Part shown: piece by piece, positions 1-10,136 of the stretch
How the letters are laid out: every line of letters begins with the position of its first letter
Numbering within the stretch: position 1 is the first letter of the stretch
Source: Erigeron canadensis
Lineage: Eukaryota > Streptophyta > Magnoliopsida > Asterales > Asteraceae
Direction: 5' to 3'
NCBI RefSeq assembly: GCF_010389155.1
Contig: NC_057769.1
Location: forward strand, 1,922,001-1,986,000
DNA length: 64,000 nucleotides
Program-made: the position numbers and the translations under genes
The notes under the pieces: model-generated
What the model saw: only the letters and a program-made list of their open reading frames with translations
Database searches by the model: none
Told to the model about the DNA's origin: nothing

Positions 1-19
1 ACCACTAACATTTAAAAAA

Positions 20-231
20 CGGGATGTGTAACCCCACCAGGGGAAAATGTGTAACCTCACCACAGAGGGTATTAGCGGCGACGTCGCCGTTAATACTGCG
101 GGTCCCCATGTCTGTAATGGTAAATCTGAACGAAAAATTAGCGGGCCCTCTGTCAGTGTCAGAGTATTAACAGCGACGTCGCCGCTAATACCTTGGTCGG
201 GTTGACTTTTACCTGGTGGTGTTACCCTCAG
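20..231. mobile_element. Small foldback (MITE-like) element
   Basis: The two ends are imperfect inverted repeats of about 75 bp. Each contains a near-palindromic 28-bp block (69-96 and 164-191) with the self-complementary core GGCGACGTCGCC or GCGACGTCGCC flanked by GTATTA and TAATAC. The outer parts also pair (ACCCCACCAGG near 31 against CCTGGTGGTGTTACC near 212). It carries no reading frame. The family is not recognised and no clear target duplication was found. It is far more GC-rich than its surroundings. Confidence 0.6.
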
Positions 232-1826
232 CCTTAAAAAAAATATGTTATAGCTAGGCTAATCAATATATATGTACGTTCATCATTTATATAATAAAAT
301 AAAGAGATTATCTAATTAATGTCTACTTTGGGCATATATTAAGATTTAAGACATCAAGATTCAACTCAAAAATAATACTCGTATCTTTTTCATTTTTATA
401 AAGTATAATTGATAACTTTATCATCATTTTTATAAAAATTTTGATGCTTATGCCACAAATGATGAGAATTCTGAAATAAAATAAAGTAATGCGAGTACCA
501 AACTAATAGCAAAATTGAATAGGCTCATTAAATGTAAACACACCCACTTTTTCTTATAGAAAAATCAAAATGGTCCACGCGAAGATATGCCATTGACATC
601 ACAAACCCATGGATGAAATGTATATTGATGTTAAGATAAGGTTTGTTCCCTAACCCCTCGTGTGGATAATAAAAGGTATGCTATGCTTGTCCTACACCTT
701 AAACACCTAACATATTCCTTTGTTTGGTATGCCAAAAACATATAAATAATTTCTTACAAATATAAATTAAAACCATCCATAATGGTACTCATTCATATTC
801 ATTAGTAAGTCCCACCAATATGTCACATATTTTGCATCAAAATATTTGATTATGTAAGTTTTCCTAGTAAAGGTCTTCGGAAAATAAATAGGAATCATGG
901 TTGTGGTCCTTCATAAGTTGTTTAAAGAAGTGGTAAAATGAGGTATGCTAAATGGGTAGCAAAAATATTCATAAGTTTTAATTTAGATATAGGAATGCGG
1001 ATACAAAGATTATAAATTTAATCATTGGTTGGTGGATATAGACAAAAGTATTATTGGTTGTTTGGGGAGAATCTTTAAGCAATATGGCAAAAGAGTTTGT
1101 TACGTTTGCTTGGATCTTTGTAAAGAATGTTTTTCTTTTCCATTTGAACTTGTTATTGCCAAATAGAGTATTACTTTAGGTACAATGTAACTCTGTCAGA
1201 AGTTCATGATACAATACAATACAATACGGGTGAAAATGAGATAAGTTTAATACAATTTTTTACACACCTATTTTATTAAGTATTCATCAAATCTTTAGAA
1301 AGCTTGTTCATCTAATTATTCATTTTTATTGAAAAGTATCATGTGACATTATTTCGATGCAGACTTTGTAAGAAGCGGATTATTCAAAGCCTAAAAAAAG
1401 AGGAGATTAAAAGGTGTTATAACTGAATTTTCAAGACTCAAAATTGTTTAACGATTAAAACAAAATAATTCTTAATGTTCACTGTACACTAAAGAGAGGC
1501 TTTTCCTAAATACTCGTAATATTAACAATAATTTGTCAATTAAAAGCTTGTAAGTTAATGTATGGTTTGTTGACAACTTGTGTAATATAATACATGGATG
1601 TAGGTCTCAACTGCGTTATGACACAAAAGTTTATTCCTAAACCAGAACTCTCATGTCCTAATCAAAATTGTGGATAAGATAATAAAAAACTACATATTCC
1701 TAACTGATAAGCAAGACTAGCTAGCTTAAACCCCACCTAGGCCTCGCTACTTATTTCTAAAACAAAAAGGTGAAAAAACTATCATACTACTACTACTCGT
1801 ATTAAATTAAACGAATATCTGAATTA
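232..1826. other. Intergenic, no gene seen
   Basis: AT-rich sequence with no reading frame of interest and no recognisable repeat except a short TAC microsatellite near 1784-1797. It ends at the target duplication of the LTR element. Confidence 0.6.
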
Positions 1827-1831
1827 AAACT

Positions 1832-2184
1832 TGATGACGTACTCATCCAGGGGCAAGCACCCAAAGTACGCTTGAAGGGTACGTTCTACTTTCCGTAAAC
1901 AAGGAAATGATTTGTATCTATCAAAAATCCTATACATTAGGAAAGAAGATCAAAACAAATCTCTTATTTCCGGAAGGGATATACACGACCCAAGAAAACC
2001 CTACTTGGGGAATAAGTCACGAACCCCTTATAAATAGGGGGAAGAATGGCTAGAATGAGGCATAATCACTTACACACATTCTTGGCGTACAAAAGGCATA
2101 GCCTTACCGGAAGGGAACCGCTAACGAATAACCACAAACACCCCCATTCCTTCTTTCTAGGCAACCGGATTGGCTGTACAAACA
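1832..2184 (+). repeat. 5' LTR
   Basis: 353 bp, bounded by TG...CA. It carries a TATA-type promoter within the near-palindrome CCCCTTATAAATAGGGG (about 2025-2040), which should start the element's RNA. The primer-binding site begins two bases after its end. Confidence 0.95.
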
Positions 2185-2185
2185 A

Positions 2186-2200
2186 TTGGCGCCATCCGCA
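2186..2200 (+). other. Primer-binding site (tRNA-Asp type)
   Basis: TTGGCGCCATCCGC directly follows the 5' LTR. The TGGCGCC core pairs with the CCA end of tRNA-Asp, as in Tat/Athila elements; the 3' part is diverged. Confidence 0.6.
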
Positions 2201-2264
2201 AGACATTCTCCGAACAACAAAACTTGCAAAAAATTTTGTTTTCCCAAACCCTAAAACCTAGAAG

Positions 2265-4289
2265 AATGAGCGAGGAAGATAGGCCGCCACCTGGTTTCGA
2301 GGGAGAAAGCATAGATCTAAACCGAAATCAGGGCGGCACACCAATAACACCTTCATCAGTAGGGGTGACACACGCCTCTACGTCGGCTCAACCCCAGATC
2401 AACGATGCATATATACGACAAAATTACGCCAGCATCCTGAGCACTCTAAGGCGTCTCCAAGACGCGGGAGAATTATCAGGAAGGGCAATCAATTTCGATG
2501 AAGAATATGACGAGTATGATGGTGATACACCGCCAGGCGGAAGGTGTAGGCAACCAATGGATCCAAGATCAAGAGTGCAAATGACCAATAACCAGCCAAG
2601 CAATGCAGCGGGATCACAAGATAATACTCAAAACCCAAGCAACCTAGGGTCAAACACCCAGGTACAAAGAAACCTAGGGTCAAACACCCAGGTACAAAGC
2701 ATCCTAGGACCAAACACCCAGGGACAAGTCAACCTCGGGTCAAACAACCAGGGTCAAAGTAACCTAGGGTCCAACACCCAAGGACAAACCAACCCAGGTT
2801 CAAACAACCAAGGTGGCCAGAACATCCCGCAAGGAATATCAAATCCAGGACAGCAATATAATGCGCCAGGATATGTGCATTATACGCAGCACACCAACTT
2901 CCCTCAGTAATCGACAAATTCACTCCCGCAGTACCAGGTACAAGGAACAAGTAACCCATGTTACTATGATCAAGGGACAAACATGTCAGGGTACCAACAA
3001 AACTCCCAAAACCAATTTTTCCCAACCAATACACAAGCATCCAATATACCAGGATCACAAAACTTCACCCAAGGTCCACAAACGCAGGGTTACGGTCAAG
3101 CCTACGTCCCCCAAGTAAATCAAACCACACCGCAGGTACAAGTAAGGCCTCCTCCAAACCAACCCCAACAAGGATTCCAGATGTCGGGCCAAGTCCTAGG
3201 AACACATTATCAGAATAAAGGACCTCAATCAGGTCAGGATTACAACCATCACTACCTAAACAATTCAGGAATCAATAACCAAGGTATGGGCAATACTATC
3301 AGGCTGGGGGTCCAAACTTCAACACCTACGGAACAAACACCTGGGGACCAAGCACATACCAAACCTTGCAAGCATACCTACCAAACACACTCAAACCATT
3401 CAGTCTTAGCAGAATGCCAACAAGATCACCATTTGCAGAATGGATAAGAAACCACCCATTGCCAGCAAACATGAAATACCCAACCCACCTAGGGACGTAT
3501 AATGGCAAAGATGACCCAGATGACTTCTTGCAAAGATTCGAAGGAACAGCAAAAATGCAAAACTGGGTCGAACCAGTGGCGTGCAAAGCATTCAGAATGG
3601 GATTAACGAGTGATGCAAGAGAATGGTTGGGTAGCTTAACGGAAGGATCGATAAACAGCTTCGATGAACTCAAAACAAAGTTTTTATCGCACTTCTGTCA
3701 ACAGAAGAAGCATAAGAAGACACATGTGGCAGCCCACAACATCAAACAAAGAGAAAATGAAACCTCTAGGGACTTCATAGAAAGGTTCACCGCGGAGTCA
3801 CAAGAAATCACAGGATTGCCAGAATCACAAAGGGTTTCTGGGCTAATACATGGTTGTCGGAATAGAGAGTTGGTTGAACGCTTAAATACAGATTTAGCAG
3901 AAACATTCGATGAAGGAAAGAAAAGAGCACACAAATTCCTAGACACAAAAGAAATTGGAGCAAGTAATTTAGATGATACAAGATACAAAAAGGGAAAATG
4001 GCAACCAAACAAAGACCAACAAAGGTACAGCTCGTATAACAGGGAAGAAAAAAGAAAAGATTATAGTATATCACTCCCAGACATGACAAAGACTCCAAAG
4101 GAAATACTACTCACGGAGACAGTAGGGAAAACATTCCCCATCCCACCAAAATTAAGCGAAAGGGGAAGGAGAGATAAGGACAAATATTGTGATTTCCACA
4201 ATGATATAGGGCACGATACAAACTCGTGTATGCAACTGAGGAAGCAATCAATGAAGCCATTAAAACAGGAAAACTGGCACACCTGGTGA
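2265..4289 (+). pseudogene. gag: Retrotransposon Gag polyprotein, broken
   Basis: Capsid protein of the LTR element, which would package its RNA. The start at 2265 gives an N-terminal low-complexity part with six 10-residue repeats of the type NLGSNTQVQ (2640-2819) followed by a Q/N/P-rich stretch. The PF03732-type core (about 3430-3950) has the usual landmarks FAEWIRNHPLP, DPDDFLQRFEG, FSLSRMP and LIHGCRNRELVERL. A zinc-knuckle-like CDFHNDIGHDTNSC follows at about 4190-4232. Lesions: an in-frame TAA at 2908-2910, a frame change near the G run at about 3304-3309, and another near 4235 leading into the protease frame. These make a functional protein unlikely unless intact copies supply it. Confidence 0.85.
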
Positions 4290-5028
4290 AAGGAATTCGA
4301 CAGCAACCAAAGCAAAAAATAGAAGACTCTGGGGAGCAGAAAAACAATAATACCCAGGCAACAATTTATACAATACGAAGGGAAAAACAAGTCGAGAAAA
4401 GAAGGGGAATCGATGCATTAATTCAGAACGTAGGAGAAATTTCATTCCCCCCAATATTAGGAACAAATGTCTCGGATGATCCAATAACCATACAAGCAAT
4501 ACTGCAAGAAAGATGGGTAGATAAGATCCACATCGATGATGGAAGCGATTGCAATATACTTTACGAGCATGCGTTCCCAGGGGACAACTCACTCCTACGT
4601 ATCTTGTCTTCACCCCAAGCACTTGGTTAATAAGTTTCTCTGGTAATAAAACTCAACCTGCGGGAACAATTACCCTCGCAGTCACCATTGTTGCAGGACC
4701 ACGTAGGAGGACAGAGGAGCTAACGTTCATGATAATCAAAGGATCCTCACCCTACAATGCAATCCTGGGAAGACCAACACTCCAAAAATTTGGAATGATA
4801 CCCTCCGTAATACATAACATGGTCAAATTTCAAATGGAGGATGGGATCGCAAGCATCCGGGGAAGTTACGAACCACTAAGCGTCCATGGACGAACAGGCA
4901 CAAGTATGTCAATAAAGAAAAGGAGGCTAGGCAGAGAAGAGGGGGAACTTGCAAAAACATTCCATGAAATGGAAATACAAAAGCAAGAAGACCCAGAACT
5001 CGAAGACGGCACTTCTAAAGCAGAATAA
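4236..5028 (+). pseudogene. Retroviral-type aspartic protease region, broken
   Basis: This continues from gag and would cut the Gag polyprotein. The frame ending at 4630 holds GKLAHLVKGIRQ (a typical Tat gag-protease linker) and the active-site block KIHIDDGSDCNILYEHAF (D-x-G-S type). The frame ending at 5028 holds the C-terminal half of the fold, with FSGNKTQPAGTITL and SPYNAILGRPTLQKFGMIPS, the ILGR flap region diagnostic of Tat proteases. A frameshift around 4610-4630 separates the halves. The frame stops at 5026-5028, with no polymerase sequence after it. Confidence 0.85.
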
Positions 5029-5356
5029 GTCTATCTATTTAGCATTACTTTCTGTTCCAATAAATTTGTTCAAATAAACTTATGATTTATGGTGAAGAAG
5101 GGTCGCAACCTCACACACATAATTTTGAAAAGCCAATATGGCAAAATACATTGAAATAGTCATACTCCTATGATTATAGTGAAACACATGCCTAAATATG
5201 CCAAAAAGGCAATGGCATTAAAAAATCATGCTCCTATGATTTTATCAAAACATATGCCCAACTACTGAAAAAGCACGTGCATACAACAAAATACCGACAA
5301 AGGTATATAAACATATAGCCTGGACAAAAAACTCCAAGAACTGAAACTACCTTAAA
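5029..5356. other. Non-coding spacer inside the LTR element
   Basis: AT-rich stretch between the protease and the minisatellite. It contains a short repeated phrase ATACTCCTATGATT with variants (near 5161, 5231 and 5626) but no reading frame. Confidence 0.5.
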
Positions 5357-5622
5357 CTGGATGAAGAATCCGATTATTTTAAACCGGATGAAGAATCCGA
5401 CGATTTAAAACAGATGAAGAATCCGACTACTTTAAACCAGATGAAGAATCCGACGATTTAAAACGGATGAAGAATCCGACTACTTTAAACCGGACGAAGA
5501 ATCCAACGATTTAAAACGGATGAAGAATCCGACTACTTTAAACCGGACGAAGAATCCGACGATTTAAAATGGATGAAGAATCCGATCATTCTAAAACTGA
5601 TGAAGAATCCGACGACTTAAAT
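5357..5622 (+). repeat. Ten-copy minisatellite inside the LTR element
   Basis: Ten copies of a 26-27-bp unit built on GATGAAGAATCCGAC. Units alternate between CTACTTTAAAC and GATTTAAAA linkers, so the higher-order period is about 53 bp. Minisatellites between protease or pol and the 3' LTR are common in Tat-lineage elements. A (TA)n tract follows at about 5636-5667. Confidence 0.9.
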
Positions 5623-5784
5623 CATACTCCTATGATATATATGTATATATATATATATATATATATGCTAAGCTGCTGAAAAAGCAATCCTGAAAAAAAA
5701 GGTATGTAGATAATATAGCTAAAAGCATGCATAAGATAAATTGTTCAAGTTGACCAGCAGGTCCAAAAGACGAAACCCAAATAC

Positions 5785-5802
5785 ACTGGGGGGCTGGGGG
5801 AG
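5785..5802 (+). other. Internal polypurine-tract copy
   Basis: ACTGGGGGGCT (5785-5795) is identical to the tract in front of the 3' LTR (8145-8155) and is followed by GGGGGAG. It lies 12 bp from the stop codon of the antisense gene. It could be a second plus-strand primer or the scar of an ancestral LTR junction. Confidence 0.5.
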
Positions 5803-5813
5803 ATAATATTGTC

Positions 5814-7802
5814 TTACAAACTAGGGCTACATAGCCAAATATTTAAAATTGTTCGGAATTCAAGAGCAAGAAGTTGGTCCACAAACAAATCAGGGTGAGC
5901 AGAAAATGAAGCAATCACTGGAAATTCAACATCCTCCCACTCCTTTGCAGCAGCCTCAACTTTTTGTGAGGCATTAGCATCATAATCAAGGCGGGAGGAT
6001 AAATCAACATGACCCTCTTGGCTGAACTCCTCCAGCACCCTTGACCTCTCTTCCAAACGGTTAGCTGAAACACCATCACCAACAGCTTTTAACACATCTG
6101 GGTTCGCCAACAGAGACCTGCACACAAAAGGGACATACTCTGATATCACCCTGTTTCGGTCAACTCTTAATTCTTGCAATTGTTTTGAAAGGTCTTCGAT
6201 TAACAATTTGTCAGCCTGGGATTGGGACAACACTTGGGCACTTTCAATGGATTTGGATTGCAATTCTGTCTTTAATTTGGCAATTTCTTCATTCCTGGAA
6301 AACAGGGTGGATTCTTGGGACTTCAACAAAGCTTCCTTCTCTTTTAATTTTTCACCAACAGAGGTATCTTCACCATAATCTGCTAACTTTTTCTCCAAAG
6401 CAATTACATTATTACTCAACAAGGATTCCCTATGAGTACTCTCTTTCAAGGTTTTCACAACTCCTTCAAACCGGAAGCGCATCTCAGTCAACATGGTACT
6501 GTGTGCATCACAATCTTCATCATATAAGGCCAAGAACTCCAGGAGCTCTATTGACCTTATTTCATCGGCGGTTTGCTTGGGGATTTGGGACCTGAATACC
6601 CAATTCGATTCATAAAATTCTGCAAAAGCAAATGGAGAAATAAGTATTGTACTGAAAACGGAAAATAATAGCAGTAGGGGCAAATATCCTTACCTTTTCT
6701 GGGAGAGTATTTTGTAGGTATAGACTTCCTGGATTTCCTGTTTGAGGCACGAAGCTTTGTATTTCCTTCTTCAATATCATCAGTTGGGGCATGAGCACTA
6801 GCAGCGGCATTCTTAGCTTTTTTCAAACGGGCACCAATAGAACCACCAGGGGGAAGAACATTTACCCTCTTCTTACCAGCATCGGAGATCAAATCAACAT
6901 CAATAGCTTGAAGCATGGGAGGGGGCCGACTAACAACCTCACCAGTCTCACCAGTCCTCTCACCACGACTGCCGCCACCAGAAGCATTGGGGGTAGGCAT
7001 TTGGGAGATCTCTTTGGCACCTTTCTTAACGAACTTTAGATAAGACATCTCTGCAAATAACAAAAAGAAACACAATGACAAGGTATATAGCAACAATATA
7101 AATATCACATAATGGAGGCATACCATTAAATTCTTCATCTCCTTAAGCCAGAACAGGAATAAGACCTGCCCTAAACAAAATTCCATCTGGATAAGGGTAA
7201 ACAACAAAACCCTCTTCTTCTAAAATATCATAAATCTCACCACAATCATCATCGGGGATAAGATCACCAAAAAACCCTTTCTTCTTAACCTTAAGCCTAC
7301 ATTTTTCATACAAAGACTCACAGTGTTGAGGTAACAAGCTATGGTGCATAAACACAAATTCATCCTTCCAATCACGAATTTCTACACCGCCCTTAATAAC
7401 ACATTCGATACCAGGCCTATTGGCAATGGTAATCCAGTCACCAGCGGCGGACACACTTAATAACTTTCTAAATAGAGTAACGGATGGCTCAACACCGTAA
7501 GCACGACAAACAATCTCAAAGGCAATTATCCTAGCACAGCCTAGTGGATGCATCATAGAGATATGACATTTATAGTATTTCAAAATTTCAAGGAAAAAAC
7601 TAGGAAACGGATACCTTAGGTTTCCCATAGTGAAGGTTTTCACATAAATACTAACGAACCCATTTGGGGGTTTTAATGCACTCTGTGAACGAGTAGGTAA
7701 TCGGAAAGATGAATGGCGACCAGGGAAAAACTGATCAACAAAATCCCGGAGAGTGTCGGCATCTACAACAGATTTGGTACCGGTTATACCACGTTTTGCC
7801 AT
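5814..7802 (-). pseudogene. Antisense spliced gene with PF04195-like domain in the LTR element
   Basis: Three exons read on the strand opposite to gag: 7802-7124, 7050-6694 and 6619-5814. The introns are 73 and 74 bp with GT-AG ends and matching phase, and would give about 613 residues. Exon 1 has the 'putative gypsy type transposon' domain (PF04195), e.g. PPNGFVSIYVKTF, LRYPFPSFFLEILKYY and RIIAFEIVCRAYGVEPSVTLF. Exon 2 is basic and low-complexity. Exon 3 is a long coiled coil (about residues 360-520) with a globular end. One in-frame TAA (7145-7143) near the end of exon 1 breaks it. Antisense extra ORFs of this kind are known in Tat elements, with unknown function. The small introns imply transcription from its own promoter, probably upstream of 7802. 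Confidence 0.8.
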
Positions 7803-8144
7803 TTATTCTAGGGTTTATTCAAAAAACAAAACAGAGGAAAAAGATCGTACCTTGGGCAAACGACGACTCTCTCTCTCAAAGAAGCAGCAAAATAATTTTG
7901 ATCGGATGAAGAATTTGGATCGATATTAACCACAAAAAGATATTTATATGGCAACTTAATGGCAAGGTCGTCGATCAAGGTTTTGATTTTCGATATACGC
8001 GCCCACTATCTCGCAAAAATTAAATACCCCAAACCTACCAACGGAATTTCAAAAAAGACCCTATACTTTGCGTGAACTTTCAAAAGAATCGCAGGTGCAG
8101 GGCGAAAGTCTAATACGATGATCTTCGCAGAGTCACCCCATTAG
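7803..8144. other. Probable promoter region of the antisense gene
   Basis: Non-coding 340 bp between the antisense start codon and the polypurine tract. A single GATGAAGAAT copy resembling the minisatellite unit occurs near 7907. No clear TATA box was identified. Confidence 0.3.
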
Positions 8145-8155
8145 ACTGGGGGGCT

Positions 8156-8508
8156 TGATGACGTACCCACCCAGGGGCAAGAACCCAGAGTACGCTTGAA
8201 GGGTACGTTCTACTTTCGGTAAACAAGGAAATGATTTGTATCTATCAAGAATCCTGTACACTAGGAAAGAAGATCAAAACAAATCTCTTATTTTCGGAAG
8301 GGATATACACGACCCAAGAAAACACTACTTGGGGAATAAGTCATGAAACCCCTATAAATAGGGGGAAGAATGGCTAGAATGAGGCATAATCACTTACACA
8401 CATTCTTGGCGTACAAAAAAGAAACTCTTACCGGAAGGGAACCGCCAACGAATAACCACAAACACCCCCATTCCTCCTTTCTAGGCAACCGGATTGGCTG
8501 TACAAACA
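8156..8508 (+). repeat. 3' LTR
   Basis: 353 bp, the same length as the 5' LTR with about 21 substitutions, six of them clustered in the segment 8416-8430. It is bounded by TG...CA and followed by the AAACT target duplication. Confidence 0.95.
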
Positions 8509-8560
8509 AAACTCATTACTGTTTTGGAACTTAGGCCCCACTAATTAGTTTATTAACTTA

Positions 8561-10136
8561 CGAGGGCTTAAAACCCGTGCTATGCACGGCCATGATGAAC
8601 GGTAATTGTTTGCGTGAAAGAATTGATCGTTATATAGGGTGAAAGTGTTGAAAGTGATCATGTATGTTTTTTGGGGTAAAGCATTGTAGTACTCGGGTGA
8701 GTATTGTCACCATGTAAAATTGTTTTCGTTATTAAATTGCTGGTCTTATTAAATATTAACGTACATTACTATGTGGCACTCTCGAACATATTTTTGTTTA
8801 AAAGAAGTTAGACATGTGAAACATACCCTGTGAAACACACTTAATATTACGAATATTCAGAATAGTCTGAATCGACACTACTGTCGCCGTCATTACGATG
8901 AATGTAGCGATAGAGTTCAGGAGACTCTGTACCGTCGACGGGTTGAGTTGCGTACTCTTCACCTGGATCAGTCTGGTAACCTACAGGTTGTTCATCCTCG
9001 AAATTGCCATGCCAGAATTCTGCATGGTCAAGCATGGTTGTTAAAGTGGAAGAGGCAGTGTTAAGTTGTACAATGATTTGATCCAGCCAATCGCTTTTTT
9101 GTCAAAGATAAATAATATACTTATTTTCGGCGGCGTTAGGATTCCTCCTCGGAGATTGGAGACGTGCGATTTCGTCCATGTAAGTTTCCTTGTTGTTCGT
9201 TACGTTCTGAATCACATTATTGACTCCAGACTTGTGTTTGTCGTTGTCAAACATGTGATTTTGCATTGCCATCTTTGTCTCAACAACACTCATACTTGGG
9301 GTGTTGTGTTTTGCCATGGTTATTTTGATAACGTGTGTTGTATGGATGTTGTTTTGTGAAAAGTATTGTTTTTAAAAGCAAAGAGTTGGTTAAATAATGT
9401 GTTATGGAATAAACCGAAACATGTATGTGTTTTTAATTTTTTGTAAGTAATCAATATAATTATTTGCATAGAAGTTAGAAATACAAACGGTTGGTTGTTA
9501 TAAATATGGATCATCATCAAAACATGAATTACCTTAATTTATGAATCTAAAAGAAAGAAGTTAATATCATTATAATGAGGTTAAAAAGAAAGAAGTTAAT
9601 ATCATTATTAGGAGAGATTATTTAGTTTCAAGTTGCTTCAAGATTTAACTTTTATATAATATATAAGGATAAGGATAGACATAAAATCACTATTATGGAA
9701 CCCGATGAACCTTCACAAACTTCATTAAGGTACACGAGAGTGCATGGGCTAGGTTGGCTGGCTTCTTGTCCTTTCCAAGAAACAATTTTTGTCATAATAT
9801 TATGTCTTTCAGATCAACTCAAAATTGATGATGCATTACAAAATGAAAAGTGTTTAACATTAGCAGCCACATAATAACACAATTAAGAAAGACTCCTCAC
9901 ATTGCCAACCGAATTGGAAAAATGAAAAGTCCTTATTAACAATGACTCACCCATCTTAAATGCTTCCACACAATTAAATAACAAAATAACCCAATGCGTT
10001 TTCATTTACTGATTGATGATGGTCACATTTACACTCATACATAATTAACAAACAAAAGAGGATTTAATATTATTATGAAGAGAGATAATTTAGGTTTAGA
10101 ATTGATTCATTCTTTAACTTTTATAATATATAAGGA
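8561..10136 (-). mobile_element. Probable non-autonomous Helitron
   Basis: Read on the minus strand, the 5' end at 10136 begins TCCTTATATATTATAAAAG, the usual start of plant Helitrons. The 3' end has the hairpin CCGTGCATAGCACGG (about 8575-8589) followed 12 bp later by CTCG, then T (8561/8560), close to the CTRR-T rule. Flanks are A and T as expected for insertion between A and T. A second, nested 5'-like end lies at about 9669 (TCCTTATATATTATATAAAAG), so two related copies may overlap. It has no Rep/helicase frame; it carries the decayed reading frame at 8847-9317. Confidence 0.55.
8847..9317 (-). pseudogene. Hypothetical 156-codon frame with one internal stop
   Basis: The frame opens at 9317 (MAKHNTPSMSVVETKMAMQ) and closes at 8847 (DGDSSVDSDYSEYS, an acidic serine-rich tail). 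A single in-frame TGA (9104-9102) interrupts it after 71 codons, but the frame stays open on both sides. No family is recognised. It lies inside the Helitron-like sequence, so it may be a captured host gene fragment or a remnant of another transposon's accessory protein. A hidden intron around the TGA is possible (AAGTATATT), but no plausible plant-length intron fits. Confidence 0.4.

Larger units (their letters stand above)
1832..8508 (+). mobile_element. Non-autonomous Ty3/gypsy (Tat-like) LTR retrotransposon
   Basis: Two 353-bp LTRs (1832-2184 and 8156-8508), each starting TGATGACG and ending ACAAACA, are flanked by a perfect 5-bp target duplication AAACT (1827-1831 and 8509-8513). A primer-binding site beginning TTGGCGCC (2186) follows the 5' LTR; this is the tRNA-Asp type known from Tat/Athila elements. 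A purine-rich tract ending ACTGGGGGGCT (8145-8155) precedes the 3' LTR. Inside, in order: damaged gag, aspartic protease remnant, a ten-copy minisatellite, an internal copy of the polypurine tract, and an antisense spliced gene. Reverse transcriptase, RNase H and integrase are absent, so mobilisation would need enzymes from another element. By hand I count about 21 LTR mismatches (about 6%), suggesting insertion a few million years ago. Confidence 0.95.

Noticed and set aside
5357..5622. CRISPR-like array
   Set aside because: Repeats are adjacent with short, repeating linkers rather than unique spacers; it lies in a plant retrotransposon.
9066..9359. 97-codon plus-strand frame opposite the Helitron-borne frame
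   Set aside because: Shadow of the minus-strand frame; codon content is hydrophobic and without domain.
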